Below are positions 8,896-16,887 of a stretch of 30,152 bases of DNA, piece by piece. The position numbers were made by a program, and so were the translations under genes. Source of the DNA: Deltaproteobacteria bacterium (GTDB lineage: Bacteria; Myxococcota_A; UBA9160; JAFDET01); contig JAFDET010000012.1 in the NCBI GenBank assembly GCA_019310195.1, positions 1-30,152 on the forward strand. The letters run 5' to 3'. Below the pieces are notes generated by a model that saw only the letters and a program-made list of their open reading frames with translations, was not told the origin of the DNA and did not search any database. Position 1 is the stretch's first letter. Each line of letters opens with the position of its first letter.

Positions 8896-9879
8896 CTAGG
8901 CCCGATTGCGCTTCCGCTTGGCACCGCTCGCCGCCTTGGCCTTCGCCTTGGGGGCGGCGGTCCGCGCGTGGCCGGCATCGCCGAAGCGCTGCTCCAAGAA
9001 GAGCAGCACCGGCGCGGCGATGTAGATCGACGAGTAGGTGCCGACCACGATGCCGATGGCCATGGCCAGGGCGAAGGGGCGCAGCACCTCGCCGCCGAGG
9101 ATCAGCAGCGACAGCACCGCCAGCATCGTCGTGCTCGAGGTCAGGATCGTGCGCGACAGGGTCTGGTTGACCGACAGGTTCAGCACCTCCGGCAGATCGG
9201 CCTTGGTGCGCACTTCCATGTTCTCGCGAATCCGGTCGTAGACGATGATGGTGTCGTTCAGGCTGTAGCCCAGGATCGCCAGCAGCGCGGCCAGCACGCG
9301 CAGGTCGAACTCGAGGCCCAGCATGACGAAGATGCCGGCGGTCACGGACACGTCGTGGATCAGGGCCACGACGGCGCCGGGCGCAAAGCGGGCCGAGAAG
9401 CGGAAGGCCACGTAGCCCAGGATCAGCAGCGAGGCGAGCAGCAGCGCGTTGATCCCATCCCGGCGCAGCTCCGCGCCCACCCGGGGTCCCACGAACTCGA
9501 CGCGGTCTACGTGGAGCTCACCGAAGCGAGACGCCAGCGCCTCCTTCACGCGATCCACGTGCTCGCCTTTCTCTCCCGGTTCGCCGGCGAAGCGCACCGA
9601 GAACTCGGCCGCGCCCAGGTCCCGGAAGCGCACAACGACAGCGTCGGGGATGCCCTGCTCGGCCAGCACCTCGCGAATTTCCGACTCGGTCACCGGCGAG
9701 TCGTCCGCGAACCGCACCAGCATCTCCGTGCCGCCGGCGAAGTCGACGCCCAGGCGTACGCCCCGGATCGGCACTGCGAGGGCGGCCAGCAGCAGCACCG
9801 CCAGCGACAGCGCGGCGCAGACCTTCCACTTGGAGATGAAGTCGAAGTGGGTGCCCGGTTTGATGATCTCGAACGGCAC
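8896..9879 (-). CDS. secF: Protein translocase subunit SecF
   Basis: With SecD, SecF uses the proton gradient to pull exported proteins through SecYEG. The predicted protein has 327 residues from GTG 9879 (VPFEIIKPGTHFDFISKWK), preceded by a strong GGGGAGG site. The open frame extends further upstream but only into secD. Visible are the first membrane helix, the GVDFAGGTEM motif, a periplasmic domain, and five C-terminal helices with GYSLNDTIIVYDRIREN. The C-terminus is a Lys/Ala/Arg-rich tail. It is the last gene of the yajC-secD-secF set. Confidence 0.97.
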   Translation of the reverse strand: MPFEIIKPGTHFDFISKWKVCAALSLAVLLLAALAVPIRGVRLGVDFAGGTEMLVRFADDSPVTESEIREVLAEQGIPDAVVVRFRDLGAAEFSVRFAGEPGEKGEHVDRVKEALASRFGELHVDRVEFVGPRVGAELRRDGINALLLASLLILGYVAFRFSARFAPGAVVALIHDVSVTAGIFVMLGLEFDLRVLAALLAILGYSLNDTIIVYDRIRENMEVRTKADLPEVLNLSVNQTLSRTILTSSTTMLAVLSLLILGGEVLRPFALAMAIGIVVGTYSSIYIAAPVLLFLEQRFGDAGHARTAAPKAKAKAASGAKRKRNRA

Positions 9880-9889
9880 GCCGCCTCCC

Positions 9890-11482
9890 CTAGATCGAAA
9901 GCGTGTCGAGGCGACGACCGCCCCGCACATAGAAGTCAAAGAGCAGCCGCGTCAGGACCAGGGCTGCGAACACACTGGTCAGGATCCCGATGGAGAGCGT
10001 CACCGCAAAGCCCTTGATGGGCCCGGTGCCGAACTCGTACAGGACCAGCGCAGTGATCAGCGTCGTGATGTTGGCGTCCAGGATCGTCCAGCGGGCCTTG
10101 GCGAAGCCCGTGTCCACCGCCGCTCGCGGCAGCTTGCCGGTGCGAAGCTCTTCCCGGATGCGCTCGAAGATGATGACGTTGGCATCGATCGCCATGCCCA
10201 CCGTGAGCACCAGGCCGGCGATCCCGGGCAAGGTCAACGTAGCCGGCAGCTCGGGCAGCGACATCAGCCCGATGATGAGCAGCAGGTTGGTGGCCAGAGC
10301 GACGCTGGCGAAGACCCCGGCGCGCCGGTAGTAGAAGATGGTGGTCACCACGACCAGCAGCAGGCCTGTGACCGACGCGCGAAATCCCCGCCGGATCGAG
10401 TCCGCGCCCAGGGCCGGGCCGACCGTCCGCTCCTCCTCGATCACCACCGGCACCGAGAGGGAGCCGGCCCGCAGCACGATGGCCAGATCCCGAGCTTCCT
10501 CGCTGGTGAAGCGCCCCTCGATCTGGCCGCTCATGGAGATCCGCGAGCGGATCACCGGAGCGCTCTTGACCTCGCCGTCCAGGATGATCGCCAGCTGCTT
10601 CTGCTGATTCTCCTCGGTGAGGTCGCCGAAGATCTCGCCGCCCTCGGGCGTCCAGCGGAAGCGCACGATGGGTCGCTGGCGCTGGTCGAAGCCGACCCGT
10701 GCGTCCGCCAGGTACTTTCCGGTGATTCCGGCCTGCTCGTCGACCAGGTACGCCACCACCGGGCGCCCGGAATCCCGGTCCTTCTCGAACACGATCTCCG
10801 TGCTCTGGGGCAGCCCGTCGGAATACTTGGCGCGCAGCAGATCCTCCGAGGCGTCCTGGTCGCGCACGATCTTCAACTCCAGCATCCCCGTCACCTCGAG
10901 GATGTCCCGCGCCTTCTCGCGGTCCACCTCGCCGCCGGGGATCTGCACCAGCACGCGGTCGCTGCCCTGGCGCGTGACCACGGACTCGGCGATGCCCTTG
11001 GCCGGGTCGGAGACGCGGTTGCGCAGCACCTCCAGCACCTGGCTCATGGCGCGCTCGCGCACCTCGCGCTGCCAGCCGTCGTCGATGGCGTAGGCGACGA
11101 AGTCCTCGCCGCGCTCCACTTCCACCAGCACGTCGGTGTCCGCTGCGGCGCCCTCGGCCTTCTCGCGACTCTCCGGTGTCCCGGCCCGCACCAGGAGCCG
11201 CTCGCCCTCGACGACGATCTCGGGTCCGAAGACCTGATCTTCCTTGAGCTGCTCGGTGATGCTTCCGGACAGGAACTCCAGCTCCTGCTCCAGCGCCCGG
11301 GAGAGCTTGACGCCGATGACCCAGTGGATTCCGCCGCGCAGGTCGAGACCCAGGCGCATGCCCTGGTCGGGCAGCACGCCGCTCGCGCGTCGTGTCTCTT
11401 CCGGCACGAAACCGCTCACGGCGAAGAACCCGATCAGGACGACGAGCGCCCCGATCAGCATGGCGCGCGCGCGCAGGCTCAC
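9890..11482 (-). CDS. secD: Protein translocase subunit SecD
   Basis: SecD is the larger RND-like partner of SecF and acts late in Sec-dependent export. The 530 residues include an N-terminal membrane helix, GLDLRGGIHWVIG, the P1 periplasmic head with VVTRQGSDRVLVQIPG, a second periplasmic segment, and six-helix membrane region motifs GLVLTVGMAIDANVIIFERIREEL and a closing FDFYVRGG. The start is GTG 11482, in a GTGA overlap with yajC and behind a long GGAGGGGAGGA purine run. Length and motif order are normal. Confidence 0.97.
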   Translation of the reverse strand: MSLRARAMLIGALVVLIGFFAVSGFVPEETRRASGVLPDQGMRLGLDLRGGIHWVIGVKLSRALEQELEFLSGSITEQLKEDQVFGPEIVVEGERLLVRAGTPESREKAEGAAADTDVLVEVERGEDFVAYAIDDGWQREVRERAMSQVLEVLRNRVSDPAKGIAESVVTRQGSDRVLVQIPGGEVDREKARDILEVTGMLELKIVRDQDASEDLLRAKYSDGLPQSTEIVFEKDRDSGRPVVAYLVDEQAGITGKYLADARVGFDQRQRPIVRFRWTPEGGEIFGDLTEENQQKQLAIILDGEVKSAPVIRSRISMSGQIEGRFTSEEARDLAIVLRAGSLSVPVVIEEERTVGPALGADSIRRGFRASVTGLLLVVVTTIFYYRRAGVFASVALATNLLLIIGLMSLPELPATLTLPGIAGLVLTVGMAIDANVIIFERIREELRTGKLPRAAVDTGFAKARWTILDANITTLITALVLYEFGTGPIKGFAVTLSIGILTSVFAALVLTRLLFDFYVRGGRRLDTLSI

Positions 11483-11814
11483 GACTCCTCCCCTCCCTTG
11501 GCCTTGCTGACCGAGTCGATGCGAGCGCGAGCCACCTTGATGCGTATCCGCTCACCCTTGATGGCCGCGATCTCGATCGTCAAGACGTCGTCGGTCACGC
11601 CCGTCACCTTGCCGTGGATGCCTCCCGCGGTGACCACCGAGTCGCCGCGCTCGATGGCCGCGATCTGCTTCTCCTGCTCCTTCTGGCGCCGCTGCTGCGG
11701 TCGGATCAGAAGCAGGTAGAAGATCAGGAAGATCGCGATCATCGGAATGAAGAAGGAAAAATCGGTACCCGGCGCCTGCGCCTGGAGTCCGATCGCTCCG
11801 AGAATCATCGTCAT
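11479..11814 (-). CDS. yajC: Preprotein translocase subunit YajC
   Basis: YajC is a small single-span accessory of SecDF. The 111 residues include a membrane helix (FFIPMIAIFLIFYLLLIRP) followed by the basic QQRRQKEQ and the conserved cytoplasmic GDSVVTAGGIHGKV segment. I chose ATG 11814 because it overlaps the stop of the upstream SpoIID-like gene as ATGA. A second ATG at 11808 has a better-spaced GGAGG and is equally possible. Confidence 0.95.
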   Translation of the reverse strand: MTMILGAIGLQAQAPGTDFSFFIPMIAIFLIFYLLLIRPQQRRQKEQEKQIAAIERGDSVVTAGGIHGKVTGVTDDVLTIEIAAIKGERIRIKVARARIDSVSKAKGGEES

Positions 11815-12893
11815 AGCTCCTCCCCGCTTCCCCATCCCTCGCGAAGGCCGGCACCCGGATAGAACCAGGCCAGGATCTCCCGGTAGCTCGCCCCGCGCTG
11901 GGCCATCGCCCGGGCGCCCCACTGGCTCATGCCCACCCCGTGGCCGTGCCCGGAGCCCACGAAGAGGAAGCCGTCCTCCTCCCGTTTCACCTCGAACAGG
12001 GTGCTGGGCAAGCCGCCGACGGCCCGACGCAGGTCATGCCCACTCAGCTCGATCCGCTTGCGGCTACCCTCTACGAAGGCCCGCCGGACCCGGCCGCTCT
12101 GCGAGCGCTCCAGCACGCCGACCTCCTCGACAGCCCCCACGGGCCAGCCCAGATCCTTCAGGGCCCGCCCCAGCTTCGCGGTCGAGACCGGGATCCGCCA
12201 GTAGGTATCCGGGGAGACCTCCTCCCCTTCCACCAGAACGCTGACCAGGTACGGGAGTGCGCGACCCCAGACCTCCTCCGAAGAGGCCGTCCGGCCGCCC
12301 GAGGCCGAGTGATAGGCAGCCAGGATGGGCTTGCCGCCGAAGACCAGGACCTGCCCCTCGGTCGCCCGAACCGCACGAGCCGCCTGAGGCGCCTCGGCGT
12401 CGATCCCGCCGTAGACCTGGCTGCCGGTGCCGGACGTGACGTCCCAGGCCTGCCCGCGGGTCTCACGGGAGCGGTGCAGCGCGTAGGTCCGAGCCACCAC
12501 CGCCTGGGCCTCGAGCACGGCAGCCTCCCAGCCGGGGTAGACCTCCCGCAGCAGGATCCCCTCCACGTAGCGCTCCACGGGCACCTCGTTGATCACGGTG
12601 ACGCCCTCGGCACTGCGGCTGACCTCGATGCGCCCGCGGTAGCGGACCTTCCCCACAGCCGTGGGGCCGTTGACGACGACCCGCGGCCCCACCGGATGCC
12701 CGTTTCGGCGCAGCCGTCCGGGCTCGACCGCCGTGTAGCGCTCCCCGCCCACCCGCACCGGATCCCTCCCCTGGGTGAGCAGCACGCGAACCCAGGGCTG
12801 GTCCACCTCGACCGCGTCGGCGCCGACCGGGACGGCCGGCAGCCACGCGAGCCCGGCGCCGGCCGCGATCAGTGCGCTGCGAAGGCCCCCCAT
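11811..12893 (-). CDS. SpoIID/LytB-domain protein, secreted
   Basis: This is a 360-residue exported protein with an N-terminal signal peptide (residues 1-26, ending VGADA). The SpoIID core is clear: NEVPVERYVEGILLREV, EAQAVVARTYAL, SGTGSQVYGG, ATEGQVLVFGG, AYHSASGGRTAS and the C-terminal GHGHGVGMSQWGA. SpoIID itself is a septal lytic transglycosylase in Bacillus sporulation. In Gram-negative species the same domain is thought to act on peptidoglycan in division or remodelling, so a periplasmic wall role is inferred. The start ATG 12893 lacks a ribosome site. A TATAAC box nine bases upstream raises the possibility of a near-leaderless message. It is coupled to yajC by an ATGA overlap. Confidence 0.88.
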   Translation of the reverse strand: MGGLRSALIAAGAGLAWLPAVPVGADAVEVDQPWVRVLLTQGRDPVRVGGERYTAVEPGRLRRNGHPVGPRVVVNGPTAVGKVRYRGRIEVSRSAEGVTVINEVPVERYVEGILLREVYPGWEAAVLEAQAVVARTYALHRSRETRGQAWDVTSGTGSQVYGGIDAEAPQAARAVRATEGQVLVFGGKPILAAYHSASGGRTASSEEVWGRALPYLVSVLVEGEEVSPDTYWRIPVSTAKLGRALKDLGWPVGAVEEVGVLERSQSGRVRRAFVEGSRKRIELSGHDLRRAVGGLPSTLFEVKREEDGFLFVGSGHGHGVGMSQWGARAMAQRGASYREILAWFYPGAGLREGWGSGEEL

Positions 12894-12940
12894 CGCGGTC
12901 GGGTTATAGCGCCACCGCGCTGAAGCCGCCGCCTGCGGGC

Positions 12941-14107
12941 TCAGACCCGGGCGTCCGCGCGGATCGCCTCGGCCTTGCCGGTCACCTCCCAGGGGAAGCC
13001 CTGGTTCTCGCGCCCGAAGTGGCCGAAGGCCGCGGTGGCCCGGTAGATGGGCCGGAGCAGGTCCAGGCCGTCGATGATGCCGCGGGGCGTGAGGTCGAAG
13101 AACTTGCGGACCAGCCGCACCAGCTCCGCCTCGTCCACCGTTCCCGTACCGAAGTCTTCCACCCGGATCGAGAGAGGCTCCGCCACGCCGATGGCGTAGG
13201 CCAGCTGCACCTCGCAGCGCCGGGCCAGGCCGGCCGCGACCAGGTTCTTGGCCACCCACCGGGCTGCGTAGGCTCCGCTGCGGTCCACCTTGGAGGGGTC
13301 CTTTCCGGAGAAGGCGCCACCGCCGTGGCGCCCCATCCCACCGTAGGTGTCCACGATGATCTTGCGCCCGGTCAGTCCCGCATCGCCCATGGGGCCGCCC
13401 ACGACGAAGCGCCCGGTCGGGTTCACGTGGAAGACCGTATCGTCGTCGAGCAGCTCGCCGGGAAGCACCGGGCGGATCAGCTGCTCGATGACGTCCTTGC
13501 GGAGCTGGTCGTGGGAGACGTCGGGATCGTGCTGGGTCGAGAGGACGACGGCGGGGATCCGCGCCGGCCGCTCCCCGTCGTACTCGATGGTGACCTGGGA
13601 CTTGGCGTCGGGCCGCAGGTAGCCCAGCTGCCCGGACTCGAAGAGCATGCGGTGCTGCTCCATCAGACGATGGGAGAGCAGGATCGGGGCCGGCATCAGC
13701 TCGGGGGTCTCGTCGCAGGCGAAGCCGAACATCATGCCCTGGTCACCGGCCCCCTGCTCCTTGTGCAGGCCCTCGCCTTCGCTGACGCCCTGGGAGATGT
13801 CCGGCGACTGCTGGCCCAGCGCCACCTCGACGGCACAGGTGTTGCCGTCGAATCCCATATCCGAGTCCGTGTACCCGATGTCGCAGACCACCTGCCGGAT
13901 CAGCGCGGGAAGCGACACCTGGGCCTGGGTGGTCACCTCGCCGGCGACCAGGACCAGCCCGGTCGTGGTCAGGGTCTCGCAGGCGACGCGCGAGTTCCGG
14001 TCCTCGGCCAGCATGGCGTCGAGGATGGCGTCCGAGACCTGGTCGCAGAGCTTGTCCGGGTGGCCCGGCGAAACCGATTCCGAGGTGAAGAGGGAGCGCT
14101 GGGCCAT
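12941..14107 (-). CDS. metK: S-adenosylmethionine synthetase
   Basis: MetK forms SAM from methionine and ATP. The 388 residues contain the ATP-site GHPDKLCDQVSD, the flexible active-site region ending GAGDQGMMFG, and the phosphate loop GGGAFSGKDPSKVDRSGAY. The start ATG 14107 follows GGAG with seven bases of spacing. Only 47 bases separate it from the HPr gene upstream, so there is no room for a SAM riboswitch and it may be co-transcribed with the PTS genes. Confidence 0.97.
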   Translation of the reverse strand: MAQRSLFTSESVSPGHPDKLCDQVSDAILDAMLAEDRNSRVACETLTTTGLVLVAGEVTTQAQVSLPALIRQVVCDIGYTDSDMGFDGNTCAVEVALGQQSPDISQGVSEGEGLHKEQGAGDQGMMFGFACDETPELMPAPILLSHRLMEQHRMLFESGQLGYLRPDAKSQVTIEYDGERPARIPAVVLSTQHDPDVSHDQLRKDVIEQLIRPVLPGELLDDDTVFHVNPTGRFVVGGPMGDAGLTGRKIIVDTYGGMGRHGGGAFSGKDPSKVDRSGAYAARWVAKNLVAAGLARRCEVQLAYAIGVAEPLSIRVEDFGTGTVDEAELVRLVRKFFDLTPRGIIDGLDLLRPIYRATAAFGHFGRENQGFPWEVTGKAEAIRADARV

Positions 14108-14154
14108 TTCTGTTCTCCGGCTGGATTCGAGGAGCAGGGAGGGTACGGAAAGCC

Positions 14155-14442
14155 CTATGCGCCTTCAATCACGTCCGGACGCTCCAGGAGCGTCCCCAGC
14201 TCCGCTACGGCCCGCTCCGCATCGGGCCCCACGGCACGGATGCGCAACTCGGTGCCGAAGGCCGCCGCCAGGGAAAGCAACGACAGCACGCTGGTCCCGC
14301 TGACCCATTCCTCGCCACGAGCGACGGAGATCTCTGCGTTGAACTTGCTGGCCACGGTCACGAAGCGGCCGGCCGGGCGGGCGTGGAGGCCCAGCTCGTG
14401 GCCCACCCGGAAGCTGCGCAGGATCTCCGCGGCGTCGTTCAC
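14155..14442 (-). CDS. Phosphocarrier protein HPr
   Basis: This 95-residue HPr-family protein has the phosphorylatable His20 in GLHARPAG and a Ser (S51) in SGTSVLSLLSL at the place of the regulatory Ser46 that HPr kinase modifies. The presence of hprK three genes upstream supports serine phosphorylation. The start is GTG 14442, in a GTGA overlap with the EIIA gene. In related gene clusters ptsI (enzyme I) follows, but here metK follows instead. Confidence 0.93.
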   Translation of the reverse strand: MNDAAEILRSFRVGHELGLHARPAGRFVTVASKFNAEISVARGEEWVSGTSVLSLLSLAAAFGTELRIRAVGPDAERAVAELGTLLERPDVIEGA

Positions 14443-14849
14443 GAGGGCTCTTCGGGCAGGATCTGGCTGGCCACGGAGATGTTGCGCTGCCCGTAGTTGG
14501 CGATGAACGGCGCCAGATCCTCGAGCGCCTTCTCCTCGGTCAGGGTCGCCAGCTTGATGAGCATGGGCAGGTTGATCCCGGTGACCACCTCCACCCGGTG
14601 CTCACGAAAGAACGAGAGCGCGATGTTCGAGGGCGTCCCGCCGAACATGTCGGTCAGGACCAGGACGCCGTCGCCGGCATCCGCGGCCCGGATGGCCGCG
14701 GCGATGGTCGCCCGCATCTCGTCCACCGGCTGCTTGGGATCCACCGACACGGTCCCGAAGGGCGGATGCTCGGGCACGATCAGATCCAGCGCCTGGAGGA
14801 ACACCTCGCCCAGGCGGTAGTGGGTCACGACTACGACTCCGACGCTCAC
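14439..14849 (-). CDS. PTS EIIA component, mannose/fructose type
   Basis: This 136-residue EIIA-Man-type protein has His10 in VVVTHYRLGEVF as the expected phosphorylation site and the conserved LTDMFGGTPSN loop. No EIIB, EIIC or EIID gene is nearby, so it is more likely regulatory than part of a sugar transporter. The start is GTG 14849, in a GTGA overlap with the rapZ stop. The frame upstream is open but belongs to rapZ in another phase. Confidence 0.93.
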   Translation of the reverse strand: MSVGVVVVTHYRLGEVFLQALDLIVPEHPPFGTVSVDPKQPVDEMRATIAAAIRAADAGDGVLVLTDMFGGTPSNIALSFFREHRVEVVTGINLPMLIKLATLTEEKALEDLAPFIANYGQRNISVASQILPEEPS

Positions 14850-15715
14850 TGTTCGCGCTCCAATTCCCGATGCTCCACGTTGACCTCGCGGCCGGCTTCG
14901 CGCAACTCCCGAGCCAGGGATTCTGCGATCGCAGGAGAGCGGTGCCGACCCCCGGTGCATCCGACACCGATCGTGAGATAGGCCTTCCCCTCGGCATCAT
15001 ACAGGGGCAGCAGGAAATGAAGCAGCTCGCGCAGCCGCTCGAAGAGGCCCTCGGCGCGCTCGTTCTTCAGCACGTACTCCGCGACCGCCGGATCCTCGCC
15101 GGTCAGCGCCCGCAGATCGGGCTCGAAGTGGGGATTCGGCAAGAACCGGACATCGAAGAGCAGCTCGGCCGTGGCCGGCGGCCCGAAGCGGAAGCCGAAC
15201 GAGACCAGGTTGACCAGGGTCCGGCGTGCCCCTCCCGCCACGTGCCGCACCACCAGGTCGCGAAGCTGGTGCACGTTCAGGCTGGAGGTATCGAAGGTGA
15301 CGTCCGCCAGGGCCGCCACGTCGGCCAGCAGGCGGCGCTCGGTCTGGATTCCGTCCCCGACGGTTCCTGTAGGCGACAGGGGGTGCACCCGCCGGGTCTC
15401 GCGGTAGCGATTGATCAGCGCCTCGTTGCCGCAGTCCAGGAACAACACCTCGACCCGCTCGTCCTGGCGCCTCATGCGCTCGACCACCGGGGGGAAGGCC
15501 TGCAGGAACGAGGGCTCCCGGGCGTCCACGGCCAGGGCGACCTTGCGGATCGGCGGGGTCGCCTTGCGGCACAGATCGACGAACTGCTCGATCAGGACCG
15601 GGGGCAGGTTGTCCACGCAGTAGAAGGACAGGTCCTCCAGCGCCGCCATGGCGGTGGTCTTCCCGCTGCCGGACAGGCCGGCCACGAATACGACCCGTGC
15701 TCCGCCTTCGCTCAC
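14846..15715 (-). CDS. rapZ: RapZ-family nucleotide-binding protein
   Basis: In E. coli RapZ guides RNase E to the small RNA GlmZ and so controls glucosamine-6-phosphate synthase. The role in this lineage is not established. The 289 residues carry Walker A GLSGSGKT (residues 13-20), YCVDNLPP, FLDCGNEALINRYRETRR, the SFGFRFGPP motif, DVRFLPNPHF and the C-terminal GVGCTGGRHRS, all standard for the family. The start is GTG 15715, in a GTGA overlap with hprK. Confidence 0.95.
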   Translation of the reverse strand: MSEGGARVVFVAGLSGSGKTTAMAALEDLSFYCVDNLPPVLIEQFVDLCRKATPPIRKVALAVDAREPSFLQAFPPVVERMRRQDERVEVLFLDCGNEALINRYRETRRVHPLSPTGTVGDGIQTERRLLADVAALADVTFDTSSLNVHQLRDLVVRHVAGGARRTLVNLVSFGFRFGPPATAELLFDVRFLPNPHFEPDLRALTGEDPAVAEYVLKNERAEGLFERLRELLHFLLPLYDAEGKAYLTIGVGCTGGRHRSPAIAESLARELREAGREVNVEHRELEREQ

Positions 15716-16227
15716 ACCTCTTCCTCCTCCGGGGGCCGATCCAGGCGCTCGATCGCGTCGCTGCCGCGGCGCCGCGAGCGATGGTCGCGCGCCACCACTT
15801 CCAAGAGCGTGGCCATGCTGGTGGCGGGCCGCACCGGCAACACCATGGTGGGCAGCTCGACGCCGGCGAACGCCTCGCTGGGGCGTTCCAACCCCACACG
15901 CTCGTACTCAGCGCCTTCGCGCCAGCGCTCCAGCCGCACCACCACGTCGACCGCCCCCTCCTCGCGAACCGCGTCCGGCCCGTACAGGTCCGGCAGGAAC
16001 AGCAGCCCGATGCCCCGGATCTCGGTGTAGTGGCGGATGCGCTTGGGTGCGCGCCCCAGCAAGCGCTCGCCGCGCCGCTCCAGCTTCACCACGTCGTCGG
16101 CCACCATGCGGTGGCCCCGCGTTACCAACTCCAGGGCGCACTCGCTCTTGCCGATGCCGCTCGGGCCCAGCAGCAGGATCCCCACCCCGAGGACCTCGAC
16201 GAGGACGCCGTGGGTCTGGGTTTCCAC
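15712..16227 (-). CDS. hprK: HPr kinase/phosphorylase, kinase domain only (N-terminal domain missing)
   Basis: This is a 171-residue protein, about 140 shorter than full HprK. It opens right at the HGVLVEVLGVG strand that begins the catalytic domain. The P-loop GPSGIGKS is at residues 21-28, then the HRMVADD segment and the signature TEIRGIGLLFLPDLYG. The C-terminus is complete. The start is GTG 16227, behind only a weak AGGGG. The palindromic element 16231-16412 ends three bases upstream, so the N-terminal domain appears to have been lost where the element lies. The isolated C-terminal domain of Lactobacillus casei HprK is known to be active, and some bacteria encode only this domain naturally, so this protein may still work. 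Overlaps rapZ as GTGA. Confidence 0.85.
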   Translation of the reverse strand: METQTHGVLVEVLGVGILLLGPSGIGKSECALELVTRGHRMVADDVVKLERRGERLLGRAPKRIRHYTEIRGIGLLFLPDLYGPDAVREEGAVDVVVRLERWREGAEYERVGLERPSEAFAGVELPTMVLPVRPATSMATLLEVVARDHRSRRRGSDAIERLDRPPEEEEV

Positions 16228-16230
16228 CCC

Positions 16231-16412
16231 TAGCCCGCGTTGCTCACCAGGGCGCTACTCCGGCGGCGCATCTCCGCGCCCTGACAGGCGATCGCTCCCT
16301 GCGGGTGCTCGACGTAGCTACGGCTACGCCTCCGCTTCCCTCGGTCGCGATCGCCTGTCAGGCCACGAATCTGCACCGCCTCGCTACGCCCCCTGGTGAG
16401 AAATGCGGGCTA
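16231..16412. repeat. Concentric palindromic element (MITE/REP-like), copy A
   Basis: Three inverted repeats share one centre near 16321. The outer arms are 16231-16252 and 16391-16412 (20 of 22 paired, TAGCCCGC...CTCACCAGGG). The middle arms are 16281-16295 and 16347-16361 (15 of 15, CTGACAGGCGATCGC). The core is 16313-16328 (CGTAGC, TACG, GCTACG). Both ends read TA-G...C-TA, as expected for insertion at a TA dinucleotide. It has no ORF of its own. It lies between ptsN and hprK inside the transcription unit, and its end supplies the ptsN stop codon TAG (16412-16410). Confidence 0.85.
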
Positions 16413-16871
16413 GAACTTCGCGTCTTCCTCTTCGATGGCCCGGCAGACGTCGTCCAACGACTGGGCCTCGTGGAGGCGCGCTCGGAACGCGGCATCCCGG
16501 AAGAAACGCGAGATGCGCGCCAAGGCCTTCAGGTGCTGTCCCCCGGAGTGCTCAGGCACGACCAACAGGAAGAAGAGCTGGGTGGGCAGACCGTCGATGG
16601 AGTCGAAGTCCACGCCCTCGCGGCTGCGGGCGAACGACGCGATCAGCCGGTGAAGCCCGGGAAGCTTGCCGTGGGGAATCGCCACCCCCTCGCCGATCCC
16701 GGTGCTCTGAAGCGCCTCCCGCTCTTCCAGCACACGCAGCAGCTCATCGGCCGAAATCCCTTCTTCGGCCGCGGCCAAGCCACCCGCCATCTCGGCGAGG
16801 ACGTCCGCCTTCTGGCTCGACGCTAGGTCGAGCACCACGGCATCTCTGACAAGGATGTCCATGATCTTCAC
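16410..16871 (-). CDS. ptsN: Nitrogen-type PTS EIIA (PtsN)
   Basis: PtsN is the terminal phosphoacceptor of the regulatory PTS. The 153 residues start at GTG 16871 (VKIMDILVRDAVVLDL), with GGAG ten bases upstream. ATG 16862 is the alternative. The phosphorylation site His67 is in EGVAIPHGK, and the FFLLVVPEHSGGQHLKALA segment is typical. The protein ends EEEDAKF, a normal-looking C-terminus. Its TAG stop is formed by the end of the palindromic element. The gene lies 16 bases after rpoN. The ribosome hibernation factor gene often found between them is absent. Confidence 0.94.
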   Translation of the reverse strand: MKIMDILVRDAVVLDLASSQKADVLAEMAGGLAAAEEGISADELLRVLEEREALQSTGIGEGVAIPHGKLPGLHRLIASFARSREGVDFDSIDGLPTQLFFLLVVPEHSGGQHLKALARISRFFRDAAFRARLHEAQSLDDVCRAIEEEDAKF

Positions 16872-16887
16872 GGCAAGGAGTCTCCGA

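Noticed and set aside
14108..14154. SAM riboswitch upstream of metK
   Set aside because: Only 47 bases lie between HPr and metK, too short for a known SAM riboswitch with an expression platform.
16281..16361. CRISPR repeat or tRNA-like fold
   Set aside because: There is a single palindromic unit with no repeated spacer pattern and no tRNA arms. The concentric palindrome explains it.
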